DNA from: Winogradskyella sp. KYW1333
GTDB lineage: Bacteria; Bacteroidota; Bacteroidia; Flavobacteriales; Flavobacteriaceae
DNA length: 64,000 bases
Reading direction: 5' to 3'
NCBI RefSeq assembly: GCF_003335675.1
Contig: NZ_QPHL01000017.1
Coordinates: forward strand, 186,001 to 250,000
In this document: piece by piece, positions 56,001-64,000 of the stretch
Layout of the letters: every line of letters starts with the position of its first letter
Position numbering within the stretch: position 1 is the first letter of the stretch
The notes under the pieces: model-generated
What the model was told of the DNA's origin: nothing
Seen by the model: only the letters and a program-made list of their open reading frames with translations
Databases searched by the model: none
Program-made: the position numbers and the translations under genes

Positions 56001-58343
56001 GGCATTCAAAACGGTGATGAGACTGGAGTAGATTGTGGTGGCTCATCTTGTGCACCATGCGCAACATCTACTTTAAATGAAGGATTTTTTGAAACCGGAT
56101 TAGATGGTTGGACAGACGGGGGTAGTGATGTGGCGAGAGTTCAAACCACAAATTCTTATGAAGGGATATGGTCTATAAGGATACGAGATAATTCAGGAAC
56201 AGCGTCTTCAATGACGTCACCAACATATGATCTCTCTGATTACGAAAGTGTTGAGATTAGCTTTTTCTATTATCCTGTTAGTATGGAGAATGGCGAGGAT
56301 TTTTGGTTACAATTTAATGATGGTTCTGGGTGGACAACGGTTGCTACGTATGTAAGTGGAACAGATTTTACCAATGGCAATTTCTTTAATGATTCGGTTA
56401 CCGTGACTAACTCGCAATTCTCATTTGGGCCAAGTGCACAGTTTAGATTACGCTGTGATGCTTCAGGTAATAATGACCAGGTATATATAGATCAAGTGAT
56501 AACCGTTGGTACGCTTTCTGGCTCAGATGTTACACCACCTGTTATCACACTGAATGGTGCATCTAACTTGGATTTAAACGTTGGAGATACTTATACAGAA
56601 CAAGGTGCAACTGCCACTGACAATGTAGATGGAGACCTTACGGGTTCAATCGTTATTGGTGGTGATGTAGTAAATACGTCAGTCGCCGGTACATATTTGG
56701 TTACATATAATGTAAGTGATGCTGCAGGAAATGTTGCCAATGAGGTGGTCAGAACTGTTAATGTGATTCCAGATACTTCGGCACCAGTAATCACTTTGAA
56801 TGGAGCAGCAACAGTTAACTTAAATGTTGGAGATACCTATACTGAATTGGGTGCAACGGCCACAGATAATATTGACGGAGATATTTCTGCTAATATTGTT
56901 ATCGGTGGTGATGTAGTTGATGGTAATACAGCAGGTACATATTTAGTGACTTATAATGTAAGTGACGATGCTGGAAATGCTGCCACTGAGGCTGTAAGAA
57001 CAGTCAATGTAATTCTTGACACCACAGCTCCAGTAATTACCTTAATAGGGGCTTCTAGTATAAGCTTAGAGTTAGGTGATTCATTCTCTGAACCAGGCGC
57101 AACAGCAACAGATAATGTCGATGGCGATATTACCGCAAATATAGTTGTTGGTGGTGATACTGTTGATTCAAATACAGCAGGAACTTATATCATAACCTAT
57201 AATGTTAGTGATGCTGCGGGCAATACTGCAACTCAAGTAACTAGAACAGTAACTGTAAATCCAGATACAACGATACCAGTGATAACCTTAAATGGTTCAT
57301 CTGTTATTGACTTGATTGAAGGAGATACCTATACCGAGTTAGGTGCTACAGCTACTGACAATATTGATGGAGATATCACGGCGAATATTGTTATTGGTGG
57401 TGACGTTGTAGATACTAACGCCGTTGGCACATATCTTGTTACCTATAATGTTAGTGATGCCGCTGGGAATGTCGCTAACGAAGTTACACGCACTATAAAT
57501 GTTTCAGTTGCTCCAACTTGTAATGATGGTATTCAAAATGGAGATGAAACTGGTATTGATTGTGGAGGTTCTTGCGCACCTTGTAGCCCAACTGATGTTA
57601 TTCTAAATGAAGGGTATTTTGAAACTGGATTGGATAGTTGGATAGATGGGGGATCAGACTGTGCTAGACGTCTTGACGAAGTGAGATCATTTGAAGGACA
57701 ATATTCTATTAGAATTAGAGACAATTCTGGAGTAGCTTCATCAATGACATTAAACAATATTGATGTAAGTTCATTTAGTACAATTGAAGTTGATTTTTAT
57801 TTCTACGTAAGAAGTATGGAGAATGGGGAAGATTTCTGGCTTCGATTCTTTGATGGATCTTCTTGGTTTACTGTGGAGACCTGGACAAGAGGTGTAAATA
57901 TTAATAATAACACTTTCTACAATGCCACAGTCAGTATTACACCCTCCCAGTATAACTTCGCAGTGAATTCTGGATTTAGATTCCAGTGCGATGCTTCAGG
58001 GAATAATGACCAGATATTTATAGATCAAGTGACAATTACTGGTTTAACGATTAGTTCCAGAGGGCGTAAGGATAAACTAGAAATTGTTGGATATGGAGAA
58101 CCAGAAGAATTATCTGAATTTGATATTTCAATTTATCCTAACCCAGTTAAGGGTAATATAATGAATATTGAAGTTTCTGGAGTAGAGACCTTTGGTTATT
58201 CAATCATTGATATAGTTGGTAAGACAGTGCTTAAAGGTAAAACCGCTGGTTCAATAAATGTTTCGAAATTAGATGGAGGTGTATATTTCATTAAAGTTAA
58301 TGATGGTGATGAAATAATAACAAAGAAGTTTATTAAGAACTAA
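53073..58343 (+). CDS. Secreted reprolysin-like metalloprotease with type IX sorting domain
   Basis: 1756 residues. Signal peptide (1-19); propeptide (about 20-190); zinc protease (about 195-405) with HELGHQFGGNH (His334, Glu335, His338, His344) and Met-turn STIMGYAG; fibronectin III (about 646-731); GEVED domain (735-878); second fibronectin III (881-970). Next come a Cys motif (DGIQNGDETGVDCGG) with a jelly-roll-like module (974-1150), four DUF5011 Ig-like repeats (1154-1480), a second Cys-jelly-roll copy (1483-1660), and the sorting domain (about 1685-1756; FDISIYPNPVKGN to KKFIKN). Exported by the type IX system and probably released or anchored at the surface to digest protein. Confidence 0.92.
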   Translation: MKVKLLLLVLVMSSSILWSQSKVFWQQQSFSSSTITKSSHQSLKTYQTFTLNAQALKQVLANAPQRNFSQNGSNLVLSFPNSEGKLERFAIMEASVMHPDLQARYPNIRSYVGQGVDDATSRIRFSLTPQGFNGMILSGNGPGTFIEPIARNSNNYIIFKRQNRVNFNDNFECQVTAQLNASISSDAGMRNADDSILRTYRLAVSTTGEYTQYHGGSVSQALAAINTTMTRVNGLFENDFNVTMVLIPNNDAIIYTNGNTDPYSNGSYNNQVQNVLTNIIGEANYDVGHLFARASDNGNAGCIGCVCVNGQKGSAFTSRSTPEGDPFDVDYVAHELGHQFGGNHTFSFRNEGTNAHYEPGSGSTIMGYAGITGSTDVQSVSDPYFHWYTIQQVTNYVKTTSCQINTNTGNSIPTVSAGPNFTIPRGTPFVLEGTASDNDIGDILTYCWEQADENDASTTFPSTNSTSGVSFRSFNPSTDNKRYFPRLSTIKSGATAWQWEAIPNVSRTLNFRLTARDNRAGGATNNSDDTSITVNGSAGPFILNSPNTNVTWDAGTTRTVTWDVAGTTGNGINATNVDIFLSTDGGDTYPITLATGVPNDGSHDIVVPNNEGNQNRVMVKGANNIFFDISNTNFTIGPPVVCNATIPTGLVASNVATTTATLSWNAVPGASYDLRFREVGTSTWTTESVTGISSSLSSLTALTQYEAQVRSTCSGGATSAYSGLVNFTTTDVQLNYCDSASTNVNDEYISRLQLNTIDNSSGAQFYSDFTNISTSLTKGTQYSVTITPTWTGTVYSEGYSVWIDYNRDGDFSDAGEQVFTQAPTQATPVSGSFTVPTNAVENSTRMRVTLSYNANVGPCDSFQYGEVEDYTIIIQAAGPDEEAPSSPTDLTASNTTETSTDLNWTAATDNVGVSDYDVYQDGVQIANVIGTSVQVTGLSESTTYSFYVIANDAAGNSSAQSNIVNETTLSAPTCSDGIQNGDETGVDCGGSSCAPCATSTLNEGFFETGLDGWTDGGSDVARVQTTNSYEGIWSIRIRDNSGTASSMTSPTYDLSDYESVEISFFYYPVSMENGEDFWLQFNDGSGWTTVATYVSGTDFTNGNFFNDSVTVTNSQFSFGPSAQFRLRCDASGNNDQVYIDQVITVGTLSGSDVTPPVITLNGASNLDLNVGDTYTEQGATATDNVDGDLTGSIVIGGDVVNTSVAGTYLVTYNVSDAAGNVANEVVRTVNVIPDTSAPVITLNGAATVNLNVGDTYTELGATATDNIDGDISANIVIGGDVVDGNTAGTYLVTYNVSDDAGNAATEAVRTVNVILDTTAPVITLIGASSISLELGDSFSEPGATATDNVDGDITANIVVGGDTVDSNTAGTYIITYNVSDAAGNTATQVTRTVTVNPDTTIPVITLNGSSVIDLIEGDTYTELGATATDNIDGDITANIVIGGDVVDTNAVGTYLVTYNVSDAAGNVANEVTRTINVSVAPTCNDGIQNGDETGIDCGGSCAPCSPTDVILNEGYFETGLDSWIDGGSDCARRLDEVRSFEGQYSIRIRDNSGVASSMTLNNIDVSSFSTIEVDFYFYVRSMENGEDFWLRFFDGSSWFTVETWTRGVNINNNTFYNATVSITPSQYNFAVNSGFRFQCDASGNNDQIFIDQVTITGLTISSRGRKDKLEIVGYGEPEELSEFDISIYPNPVKGNIMNIEVSGVETFGYSIIDIVGKTVLKGKTAGSINVSKLDGGVYFIKVNDGDEIITKKFIKN
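55992..58050 (+). repeat. Nested internal duplication in the metalloprotease gene
   Basis: Four tandem units of exactly 246 bp (82 codons) have equivalent Val codons at 56541, 56787, 57033 and 57279 and encode the DUF5011 domains. They are flanked by two copies of a roughly 520-bp Cys-motif plus jelly-roll module (55992 to about 56520, and 57519 to about 58050). The DNA copies have diverged in third positions, so the duplications are not recent. Confidence 0.85.
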
Positions 58344-58360
58344 TAAATAATAACCCAATA

Positions 58361-58394
58361 AAAAACCCAGAAGTGAATCTTTTGGGTTTTTTTT
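58361..58394. terminator. Bidirectional terminator after the metalloprotease gene
   Basis: A 13-bp stem with one G-U pair (58361-58373 with 58379-58391), core AAAAACCCA and TGGGTTTTT, with a T run on the right and an A run on the left. It also closes the minus-strand exonuclease gene, whose stop is at 58393. Confidence 0.85.
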
Positions 58395-59106
58395 ATATAT
58401 GTTTTATTTCATTTTCATGAAGTAGTTCATCACCTCTAAGCCTTAATAAGATTTGAGCTACTGCAACAGTATCTTTCTCACAGTACTTTATTATTCTATC
58501 TATATTTTCTTCTTGGTAATAAACACGATAGACTTCACTACCATCAATATCATCCTTTGGAGAAGGAATGCCTAAAACCTTGGTTAAAAGCTTAAGAGAG
58601 GTATAAGTTTTATAATCTCCAAATTTCCACAGCTCAAGTGTATCTAAATGAGGTACTTCCCACGGTTTTTTTCCAAACAGGTTGAGTTTGTATGGTAATT
58701 CTATATTATGAATTATCATACGTCGTGCTATATATGGAAAATCGAATTCTTTACCATTATGAGCACATAACAGATGTTTATTTTGACTAAAATGTGAAAT
58801 TACCAGATCTTTAAAATCCTTCAATATTTTTATTTCATTACCATAAAATGAAGTCACTCTGAATGTCCTTATATCACCTTCTAGTTTAAAATATCCGACA
58901 GATATACAAATGATTTTACCAAATTCAGCCCATATACCAGCCCTATTATAGAATTCCTCGGCTGTATATTCTTCTTTTCGTTGATATCGTGATTTAGTTT
59001 CCCACAACTCTTGTTTTGTTAGATCTAAATCAGAGTAGTTTTCAGTCTCAGGAACTGTTTCAATATCTAGGAATAATATGTTTTCTAGATTTAGTTTACT
59101 AATCAT
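58393..59106 (-). CDS. DEDDy 3'-5' exonuclease (PolB-like exonuclease domain)
   Basis: A 237-residue protein with all three exonuclease motifs: Exo I LFLDIETVPE (Asp14, Glu16), Exo II in LCAHNGKEFDFPYIARR, and Exo III in YCEKDTVAVAQILLRL, with the YX3D form of the DEDDy class. It matches the stand-alone predicted PolB-like exonucleases (PF10108). Last gene of the minus-strand run and overlaps the upstream hydrolase by 4 nt. Probably acts in DNA repair or RNA turnover. Confidence 0.85.
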   Translation of the reverse strand: MISKLNLENILFLDIETVPETENYSDLDLTKQELWETKSRYQRKEEYTAEEFYNRAGIWAEFGKIICISVGYFKLEGDIRTFRVTSFYGNEIKILKDFKDLVISHFSQNKHLLCAHNGKEFDFPYIARRMIIHNIELPYKLNLFGKKPWEVPHLDTLELWKFGDYKTYTSLKLLTKVLGIPSPKDDIDGSEVYRVYYQEENIDRIIKYCEKDTVAVAQILLRLRGDELLHENEIKHI

Positions 59107-60257
59107 AAATCAAGCATTTTATAAGCTTCCTCTATGTATAGTGTAATGTCTTTAGTAAACTGGCCAATATCACTATCTGGTGACTTTTGATGACCTAATC
59201 TAACAATAATGATATTATCTTCAGGCTGTACAATAACATATTGTCCTAAATGTCCTCTCATCATTTTAAAGTTTTTACTATTTACATCTTTTAGCCACCA
59301 ACCATAACCATACTCAGGACTTTCTGAAAATCTTGGCGTAATTGATTTTGCTACAAAACTGGAGTCTAAGATTTGTTGGCCATTCCATTTCCCATAGTCC
59401 TTGTAAAGCTTGCCAAAACGCGCAAAATCCTTCGCATTACCGGCTATGCAACAATAAGCTTTTACTAAATCATGATCCTCACTATCTACTTGCCATAGCA
59501 CATCATTCTCACTACCTAGAGGTTTCCAAAAGCTCTCTTCTAAATAATTATAAAGTTTTTTACCAGTAGCCTCTTCAATTACCATTGCAAGCATCTGGGT
59601 GTCACCACTTGCATATTTAAAGGCTTTACTAGGTTCTTTTTCCATTTTTAAACCATTCATTACCTTGGCCAGATCATCATCGAAATAAGCGCGTGTTGTA
59701 ATAGATAATGGCGAGTAATAGGCTTCGTCCCAATTAGTGCCAGAGGCCATGCTAGATAAATCACCAACGGTCATCTTTGCCGCATCACCCTCACAAAAAG
59801 CAGGAAGGAAATCACAAACAGGCTGATCCAAGCTTTTTATATAACCATCTTGAATCGCTTTACCCATTAAACCAGAGACATAACTTTTTGCCATAGAAAA
59901 TGAATTGGATTTAGAATCTTCGCCAAAACCATCATAATATTCTTCATACCATATGCTATCATTTTTTATGATTACATAAGCAATTGTTCCCCAATCTTTA
60001 TTAGCTTTTATAAGCCTTTTAGTTGGTTTGGCACTGTTGTAATCCTTGTGATTTGACCATGGTTGGGGATTATCGCTTGCTTCAATTTTTTGATTATCAA
60101 AATGTTTGTAATCTTCTAAATAGGCAGTTGTATGGCCTCTCATGTATATGGTACGGACTGCTTTTAAAAGATAATCCGTATCAGTGATATAGAGTAGCCC
60201 AACGACAACAACTAAAAGTATAAGTAAGAATTTAAGAGACTTTTTTAGAAATTTCAT
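59103..60257 (-). CDS. Serine hydrolase, class C beta-lactamase family
   Basis: A 384-residue protein with an N-terminal signal anchor (residues 5-24) and a beta-lactamase-related fold. The catalytic SxxK is Ser121-Met-Ala-Lys124 in NSFSMAKSYVSG; the Tyr motif is probably KYASGDTQML; the third motif region is near MMRGHLGQYV. Such enzymes are usually esterases or D-amino acid peptidases rather than antibiotic-resistance enzymes. It lies 18 nt after the DUF4442 gene. Confidence 0.85.
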   Translation of the reverse strand: MKFLKKSLKFLLILLVVVVGLLYITDTDYLLKAVRTIYMRGHTTAYLEDYKHFDNQKIEASDNPQPWSNHKDYNSAKPTKRLIKANKDWGTIAYVIIKNDSIWYEEYYDGFGEDSKSNSFSMAKSYVSGLMGKAIQDGYIKSLDQPVCDFLPAFCEGDAAKMTVGDLSSMASGTNWDEAYYSPLSITTRAYFDDDLAKVMNGLKMEKEPSKAFKYASGDTQMLAMVIEEATGKKLYNYLEESFWKPLGSENDVLWQVDSEDHDLVKAYCCIAGNAKDFARFGKLYKDYGKWNGQQILDSSFVAKSITPRFSESPEYGYGWWLKDVNSKNFKMMRGHLGQYVIVQPEDNIIIVRLGHQKSPDSDIGQFTKDITLYIEEAYKMLDL

Positions 60258-60275
60258 GTTTGAAAAAGCTTAGAG

Positions 60276-60791
60276 TTATTGTTTTCGACTTTTAAGTTTA
60301 TTCTTATAAAAGTCTTTATCTGCAATGTATAGGGTTTTATTGAATGTTGCAATTATATTCGTTTCGGCATCTACTAAACTCATAGTTTTAGTGAGATCCA
60401 TTTGATTTTTTTCATGTACAGTTTTTTTGATGCTATCAATCTCCTCTTTGGTAAATATAAATTCACCATAAATAGTTCCTTTGCCAGGTTTTTTATATTT
60501 AGCATCAACAGCTTTGTCCCAAACAATATATTGATCACCAAGTATTTGCAATAGTTGAATCATATAAATTGGGTCTGTTGCTGCCAACATGCTTCCACCA
60601 AACATGGTACCTGCATAATTGCGATTTTTCCAATTTAATTTGAGTCTTATTTTTATATATAACAAATCATCACTCACGTCTACAATTTTAGCCGTGGTTC
60701 GTCTATACATGGGTGACCAATTGAACCCGTATTTATATATCGTAGATACTTTAAAGTACTTTTTTAAAAGTTTTGTTCCAGACTTATACAT
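60276..60791 (-). CDS. DUF4442 hotdog-fold protein
   Basis: A 171-residue protein with the DUF4442 pattern: NYAGTMFGGSMLAATDPIYM (hotdog helix region) preceded by KIRLKLNWKNR. The family is structurally like acyl-CoA thioesterases, but activity is unproven. It overlaps ogt by one nt, indicating coupled translation. Confidence 0.75.
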   Translation of the reverse strand: MYKSGTKLLKKYFKVSTIYKYGFNWSPMYRRTTAKIVDVSDDLLYIKIRLKLNWKNRNYAGTMFGGSMLAATDPIYMIQLLQILGDQYIVWDKAVDAKYKKPGKGTIYGEFIFTKEEIDSIKKTVHEKNQMDLTKTMSLVDAETNIIATFNKTLYIADKDFYKNKLKSRKQ

Positions 60792-61261
60792 TAAAATAAA
60801 CTTTGTTGTTTGTTATTACTCTCATGGTTTATAAGCCATTGTTTTCTACAGAGACCTCCTGCATACCCTGTTAAACTTTCATCAGATCCAATGACTCTGT
60901 GGCACGGAATGATTACCCAAAGCGGATTTTCCCCATTTGCATTTGCAACAGCTCTGATAGCTTTAACATCGCCAAGCTGTTTTGATAATTCTAAGTAAGA
61001 AATAGTCTTGCCATAAGGTATGGTTTGAAGCTGTTTCCATACTGATTTTTGAAATGCTGTTCCTTCAGGATTAATATTTAAATTGAAAGATTGTAAATCT
61101 TCTTTAAAATAAGCTTTCAGCTGAATTACACAATCTAGTAATTCATATGGAATACTATCTGATTTTACTTTTTTTGAAGTTAATGTAACTGAAGAAATTC
61201 CATTTTTATCACCAATAATCTTGGCAAAACCAATTGGTGTTTCAATAATACAACTAGGCAT
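60791..61261 (-). CDS. ogt: Methylated-DNA-protein cysteine methyltransferase
   Basis: A 156-residue suicide DNA repair protein that removes O6-alkyl groups from guanine. The acceptor is Cys120 in WVIIPCHRVIGSD. The helix-turn-helix region with the Arg finger is in GDVKAIRAVANANGENP. The N-terminal domain is short and has no Ada-type zinc site. It touches both neighbours by one nt. Confidence 0.94.
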   Translation of the reverse strand: MPSCIIETPIGFAKIIGDKNGISSVTLTSKKVKSDSIPYELLDCVIQLKAYFKEDLQSFNLNINPEGTAFQKSVWKQLQTIPYGKTISYLELSKQLGDVKAIRAVANANGENPLWVIIPCHRVIGSDESLTGYAGGLCRKQWLINHESNNKQQSLF

Positions 61262-62379
61262 TATTTTTTTAAATTATCATTTTCAATTAGCCCAAGGCGT
61301 TTCGCTCTTGTCTCCCAACTTTTTCTAGCCAGTAATTGAAGGTCAGATACATTGTCACTCTCATCCATAATTTCAAGACCAAGAAGTGTTTCAATGACGT
61401 CTTCCATGGTAACTAAACCACTTACAGAGCCATATTCATCTACAACAAGAGCCATATGATTTCTGCTTTCAACTAACTGTTCAAACAACGTAGGAATAGG
61501 CATACTTCGATTAACTATGATTATATTCCTCTTAATTTCTAATAGAGGTTTAGCGCCATTTCCTAATGCCATTTCTTTAAACACCTCATCTTTTAAAACC
61601 AAACCTGTAATATTATCTGCTTCTTCAGTATAAACTGGAATTCTAGAAAATCTAATATTCTGATTTATTTCAAAGAATGCTTCTATACTCGTACTTTCAT
61701 TTTCGGTTTTCATGACAGTTCTAGGGGTCATTACATCCTTAGCGCGTACCTCCTTGAACGTCAATAAATTTTTAATAACTTTACTTTCACTTTCCTCAAA
61801 AACACCTTCTTCTTGTGCTATATCAGCCATAGCAACAAATCCTTCTCTGCTTAAAACACTCCCATGACCCTTACCACCAATTAATTTGGTTGTTAATTGT
61901 AGCAACCACAAAATCCCAGTCCACTTCAGTGGAAAAATTAAAACATTTAAAGCTTTGGATGTGAAATTGGCAAGTTGTTTCCAATAAGTGGCACCAATGG
62001 TTTTTGGAATAATTTCAGAAGCTACTAGTATTAAAATAGTCATCACGGTAGATACTACACCAACCATGACATCTTCTGTAAATTCTATTCCCAGAATACT
62101 TCTTCTTGTTGTACCATATAATTCCGCATAAGCTACTTTTGCTTGTACACCCACTAAAATTGCACCAACAGTATGTGCGATAGTATTTAAGGTTAGAATT
62201 GCAATTAAAGGCCGATCTACGTCTTTTTTTAATTCTTCTAGAGAATCTGCATATACTTTACCTTCTTTCTTTTTTACATTAATAAAGGTCGGTGTAATAC
62301 TTAATAGTACAGCCTCTAATATGGAGCACAAGAATGAAAAGAAAATAGAAATAATGGCGTAAAATATAAGTAAGCCCAT
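61261..62379 (-). CDS. CNNM/CorC-type transporter-like protein (DUF21 + CBS)
   Basis: A 372-residue protein with a DUF21 membrane domain (about residues 1-190, about four hydrophobic segments) and a pair of CBS domains (about 205-335) ending VTMEDVIETLLGLEIMDESD. The usual C-terminal CorC_HlyC domain is absent, making it about 60-80 residues shorter than many relatives. Members are linked to Mg2+ or other divalent-ion efflux. It lies 29 nt after hemB. Confidence 0.85.
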   Translation of the reverse strand: MGLLIFYAIISIFFSFLCSILEAVLLSITPTFINVKKKEGKVYADSLEELKKDVDRPLIAILTLNTIAHTVGAILVGVQAKVAYAELYGTTRRSILGIEFTEDVMVGVVSTVMTILILVASEIIPKTIGATYWKQLANFTSKALNVLIFPLKWTGILWLLQLTTKLIGGKGHGSVLSREGFVAMADIAQEEGVFEESESKVIKNLLTFKEVRAKDVMTPRTVMKTENESTSIEAFFEINQNIRFSRIPVYTEEADNITGLVLKDEVFKEMALGNGAKPLLEIKRNIIIVNRSMPIPTLFEQLVESRNHMALVVDEYGSVSGLVTMEDVIETLLGLEIMDESDNVSDLQLLARKSWETRAKRLGLIENDNLKK

Positions 62380-62408
62380 TAAGGTATAGTCATTTAGTTG
62401 GTACTAAT

Positions 62409-63398
62409 TTACGAAATCAATTTTACTACATCTTTTGCAAAATAACTTGCTATAATATCTGCTCCTGCACGTTTAATAGATGTGACTTGCTCTAGCATAA
62501 CACTATCATGATCTAACCATCCCTTTTCCGAAGCTGCTTTTAACATGGCGTACTCACCAGAAACTTGATAAACGGCAATTGGTATGTCGAACAAATTTCT
62601 AATATCTCTCACAATATCTAAATAACACAATCCTGGTTTCACCATGACTATATCAGCACCCTCGTTTATGTCCATTTCAGTCTCTCTGATGGCCTCATCT
62701 CTGTTGGCAAAATCCATTTGATAAGTTTTCTTGTCTTTTGGGATATTTTGAAGATCCACAGGTGCTGAATCCAAAGCGTCTCTATATGGGCCATAAAATG
62801 ATGATGCATATTTGGCAGAATAACTCATTATGCCAACATCAATAAAGTTTGATTGGTCTAGCCCTTCACGTATTCCGAGGATACGACCATCCATCATATC
62901 ACTTGGTGCCACAAAATCAGCTCCAGCTTCAGCATGTGAAATACTCATTTCCGCTAAAACTTCTACAGTGGCATCGTTTACAATTTTTCCATGTTTAATA
63001 ATACCATCATGGCCATAGGAAGAAAAAGGATCGAGAGCCACATCTGTCATAACCAACATGTCTGGGCAAACTGACTTTACGGTTTTTATAGCTCGTTGCA
63101 TTAAGCCATTTGGATTTAACGCTTCAGTTCCTTTGTTGTCTTTTAAAGCGTCGTCAACTTTAACAAAAAGCAATACAGATTTTAATCCCAAGCTCCATAA
63201 TGTCTTTATTTCATCTTTCAACAGATCCAAACTATATCGATAGTAATTTGGCATGGATGCAATTTCTTCTTTTATTCCATGGCCTTCAACGACAAACAAT
63301 GGAACTAAAAAATCATTGGGTGAGATAATGGTTTCTCTAACTAGACTTCTGATAGCCTCAGTTGTTCTTAACCTTCTATTTCTTCTAATTGGAAACAT
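62409..63398 (-). CDS. hemB: Porphobilinogen synthase
   Basis: Condenses two 5-aminolevulinate molecules in heme synthesis. The 329-residue protein has the Schiff-base Lys in ADIVMVKPGLCYLDIVR and the YQVSGEYAMLKAA segment. The metal site reads VALDPFSSYGHDG and lacks the zinc-binding Cys triad, so it is of the Mg-dependent type by known family rules. It starts 2 nt after hemF. Confidence 0.96.
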   Translation of the reverse strand: MFPIRRNRRLRTTEAIRSLVRETIISPNDFLVPLFVVEGHGIKEEIASMPNYYRYSLDLLKDEIKTLWSLGLKSVLLFVKVDDALKDNKGTEALNPNGLMQRAIKTVKSVCPDMLVMTDVALDPFSSYGHDGIIKHGKIVNDATVEVLAEMSISHAEAGADFVAPSDMMDGRILGIREGLDQSNFIDVGIMSYSAKYASSFYGPYRDALDSAPVDLQNIPKDKKTYQMDFANRDEAIRETEMDINEGADIVMVKPGLCYLDIVRDIRNLFDIPIAVYQVSGEYAMLKAASEKGWLDHDSVMLEQVTSIKRAGADIIASYFAKDVVKLIS

Positions 63399-63400
63399 AA

Positions 63401-64000
63401 TTATATCCAGTTTTTAGGTTCTTGCAATACCTTAATTAATTTTTCTTCTTCACTACCTTCAGCAGGGTGGTGATCATAAACCCACTGCACTTGTGGTGGT
63501 AAGCTCATAAGTATACTTTCAATACGCCCATTCGTTTTTAAACCAAACAAAGTGCCTTTATCGTGGACTAAATTAAACTCAACATAGCGACCACGTCTTA
63601 TTTCTTGCCAATCACGTTGTTCTTTGGAATAATCAAGTTCCTTTCGTTTTTCTACAATTGGCACAAAGGCTTCTAGGAAACTATCACCTACATCAGTTAC
63701 AAAATCATACCAATTTTGCATGGTCATTGATTCTGACTTTTTGCAATAGTCGAAGAACAAACCACCTATACCACGTGCTTCATTACGATGCGAGTTGTAA
63801 AAGTATTCATCACAACGTTTTTTGTATTTCGGGTAGAAATCTAGGCTATGTTTATCACAGGCTGATTTACATACTTGATGGAAATGTTTAGCATCCTCAT
63901 CAAACAAATAATATGGCGTTAAATCTTGACCACCTCCAAACCATTGGTCTACAATATCTCCATTCTTATTGTACATTTCAAAATACCTCCAATTGCCGTG
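63401..64000 (-). CDS. hemF: Coproporphyrinogen III oxidase, aerobic, partial
   Basis: The last 199 codons are present; the frame runs off the right edge, beginning HGNWRYFEMYNKNGD. The ATG at 63976 is therefore internal. Conserved parts are WFGGGQDLTPYYLFDEDAKH, RGIGGLFFDY and the C-terminal RRGRYVEFNLVHDKGTLFGL followed by MSLPPQVQW. The oxygen-dependent enzyme decarboxylates coproporphyrinogen III. With hemB directly downstream it forms a small heme operon. Confidence 0.95.
   Translation of the reverse strand, partial: HGNWRYFEMYNKNGDIVDQWFGGGQDLTPYYLFDEDAKHFHQVCKSACDKHSLDFYPKYKKRCDEYFYNSHRNEARGIGGLFFDYCKKSESMTMQNWYDFVTDVGDSFLEAFVPIVEKRKELDYSKEQRDWQEIRRGRYVEFNLVHDKGTLFGLKTNGRIESILMSLPPQVQWVYDHHPAEGSEEEKLIKVLQEPKNWI

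Noticed and set aside
56531..57508. Regular 246-bp repeats as a possible CRISPR or satellite array
   Set aside because: They are in-frame protein domain repeats in a continuous 1756-codon gene, with divergence mainly at silent positions.
59103..60257. Antibiotic-resistance beta-lactamase
   Set aside because: The protein is anchored and has the general SxxK hydrolase pattern, but lacks clear AmpC-specific motifs; an esterase or peptidase role is more likely.

Overview
The window looks like AT-rich chromosomal DNA from a marine-type member of the Flavobacteriaceae (Bacteroidota). Evidence for this: a gliding/type IX secretion lipoprotein (PorW/SprE), the gliding lipoprotein GldH, a large secreted protease with a type IX C-terminal sorting domain, an F-type ATP synthase operon without beta and epsilon genes, frequent TTG/GTG starts, no obvious Shine-Dalgarno sites, and promoters of the Bacteroidota form TTG-N19-TANNTTTG. 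Genus cannot be read from the sequence. I see no rRNA, tRNA, CRISPR array, prophage or insertion sequence; the window is mostly core chromosome with one accessory surface-polysaccharide locus.

Layout. (1) 1-10340: surface polysaccharide/O-antigen cluster with a partial Wzx-like flippase, two sulfotransferases, two Wzy/ligase-like membrane proteins, two GT4 transferases, a polyprenyl-phosphate sugar-1-phosphate transferase, a GT2 transferase and a CapK-like adenylate-forming enzyme. (2) 10425-18640: purD, upp, two flavobacterial membrane proteins, a DUF4254-GT9 pair, a PaaE-like reductase and an ABC exporter pair. (3) 18826-27591: porW/sprE, bactofilin and atpZ-(DUF6168)-atpBEFHAG. (4) 27689-34051: flippase, dut, nucleotidyltransferase, TPR protein, DUF4292 lipoprotein and an EnvC-like activator in one run, followed by a small secreted protein, a thioesterase and a broken DUF6705-like gene. 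(5) 35486-39697: HU/SPOR envelope protein, dprA, a 55-aa membrane protein, trpS and plsC. (6) 39774-44892: an ECF sigma operon (lipoprotein, sigma factor, barrel protein with an anti-sigma-like N-terminus), recA, a candidate structured RNA and trhO. (7) 45063-50525: ricT-gldH-PBP1A and the two subunits of a 3-oxoacid CoA-transferase. (8) 50757-58343: a possible 40-aa ORF, a double-ATPase oligopeptide ABC protein and the 1756-aa secreted metalloprotease. (9) 58393-64000: a seven-gene minus-strand run from hemF through hemB to a DEDDy exonuclease.

The most interesting signal is a pair of nearly identical 30-bp promoter-like elements, GACGCAACC-N14-GCATCTA (26 of 30 bases identical). One copy sits just upstream of the ECF sigma operon. 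The other points away from recA and would start a roughly 220-nt transcript that has no substantial reading frame, folds into two hairpins and ends in a strong terminator just before trhO. Together they suggest an autoregulated envelope sigma factor that also drives a small RNA next to recA. The motif as an ECF promoter, the RNA and the regulatory link are inferences from the sequence.
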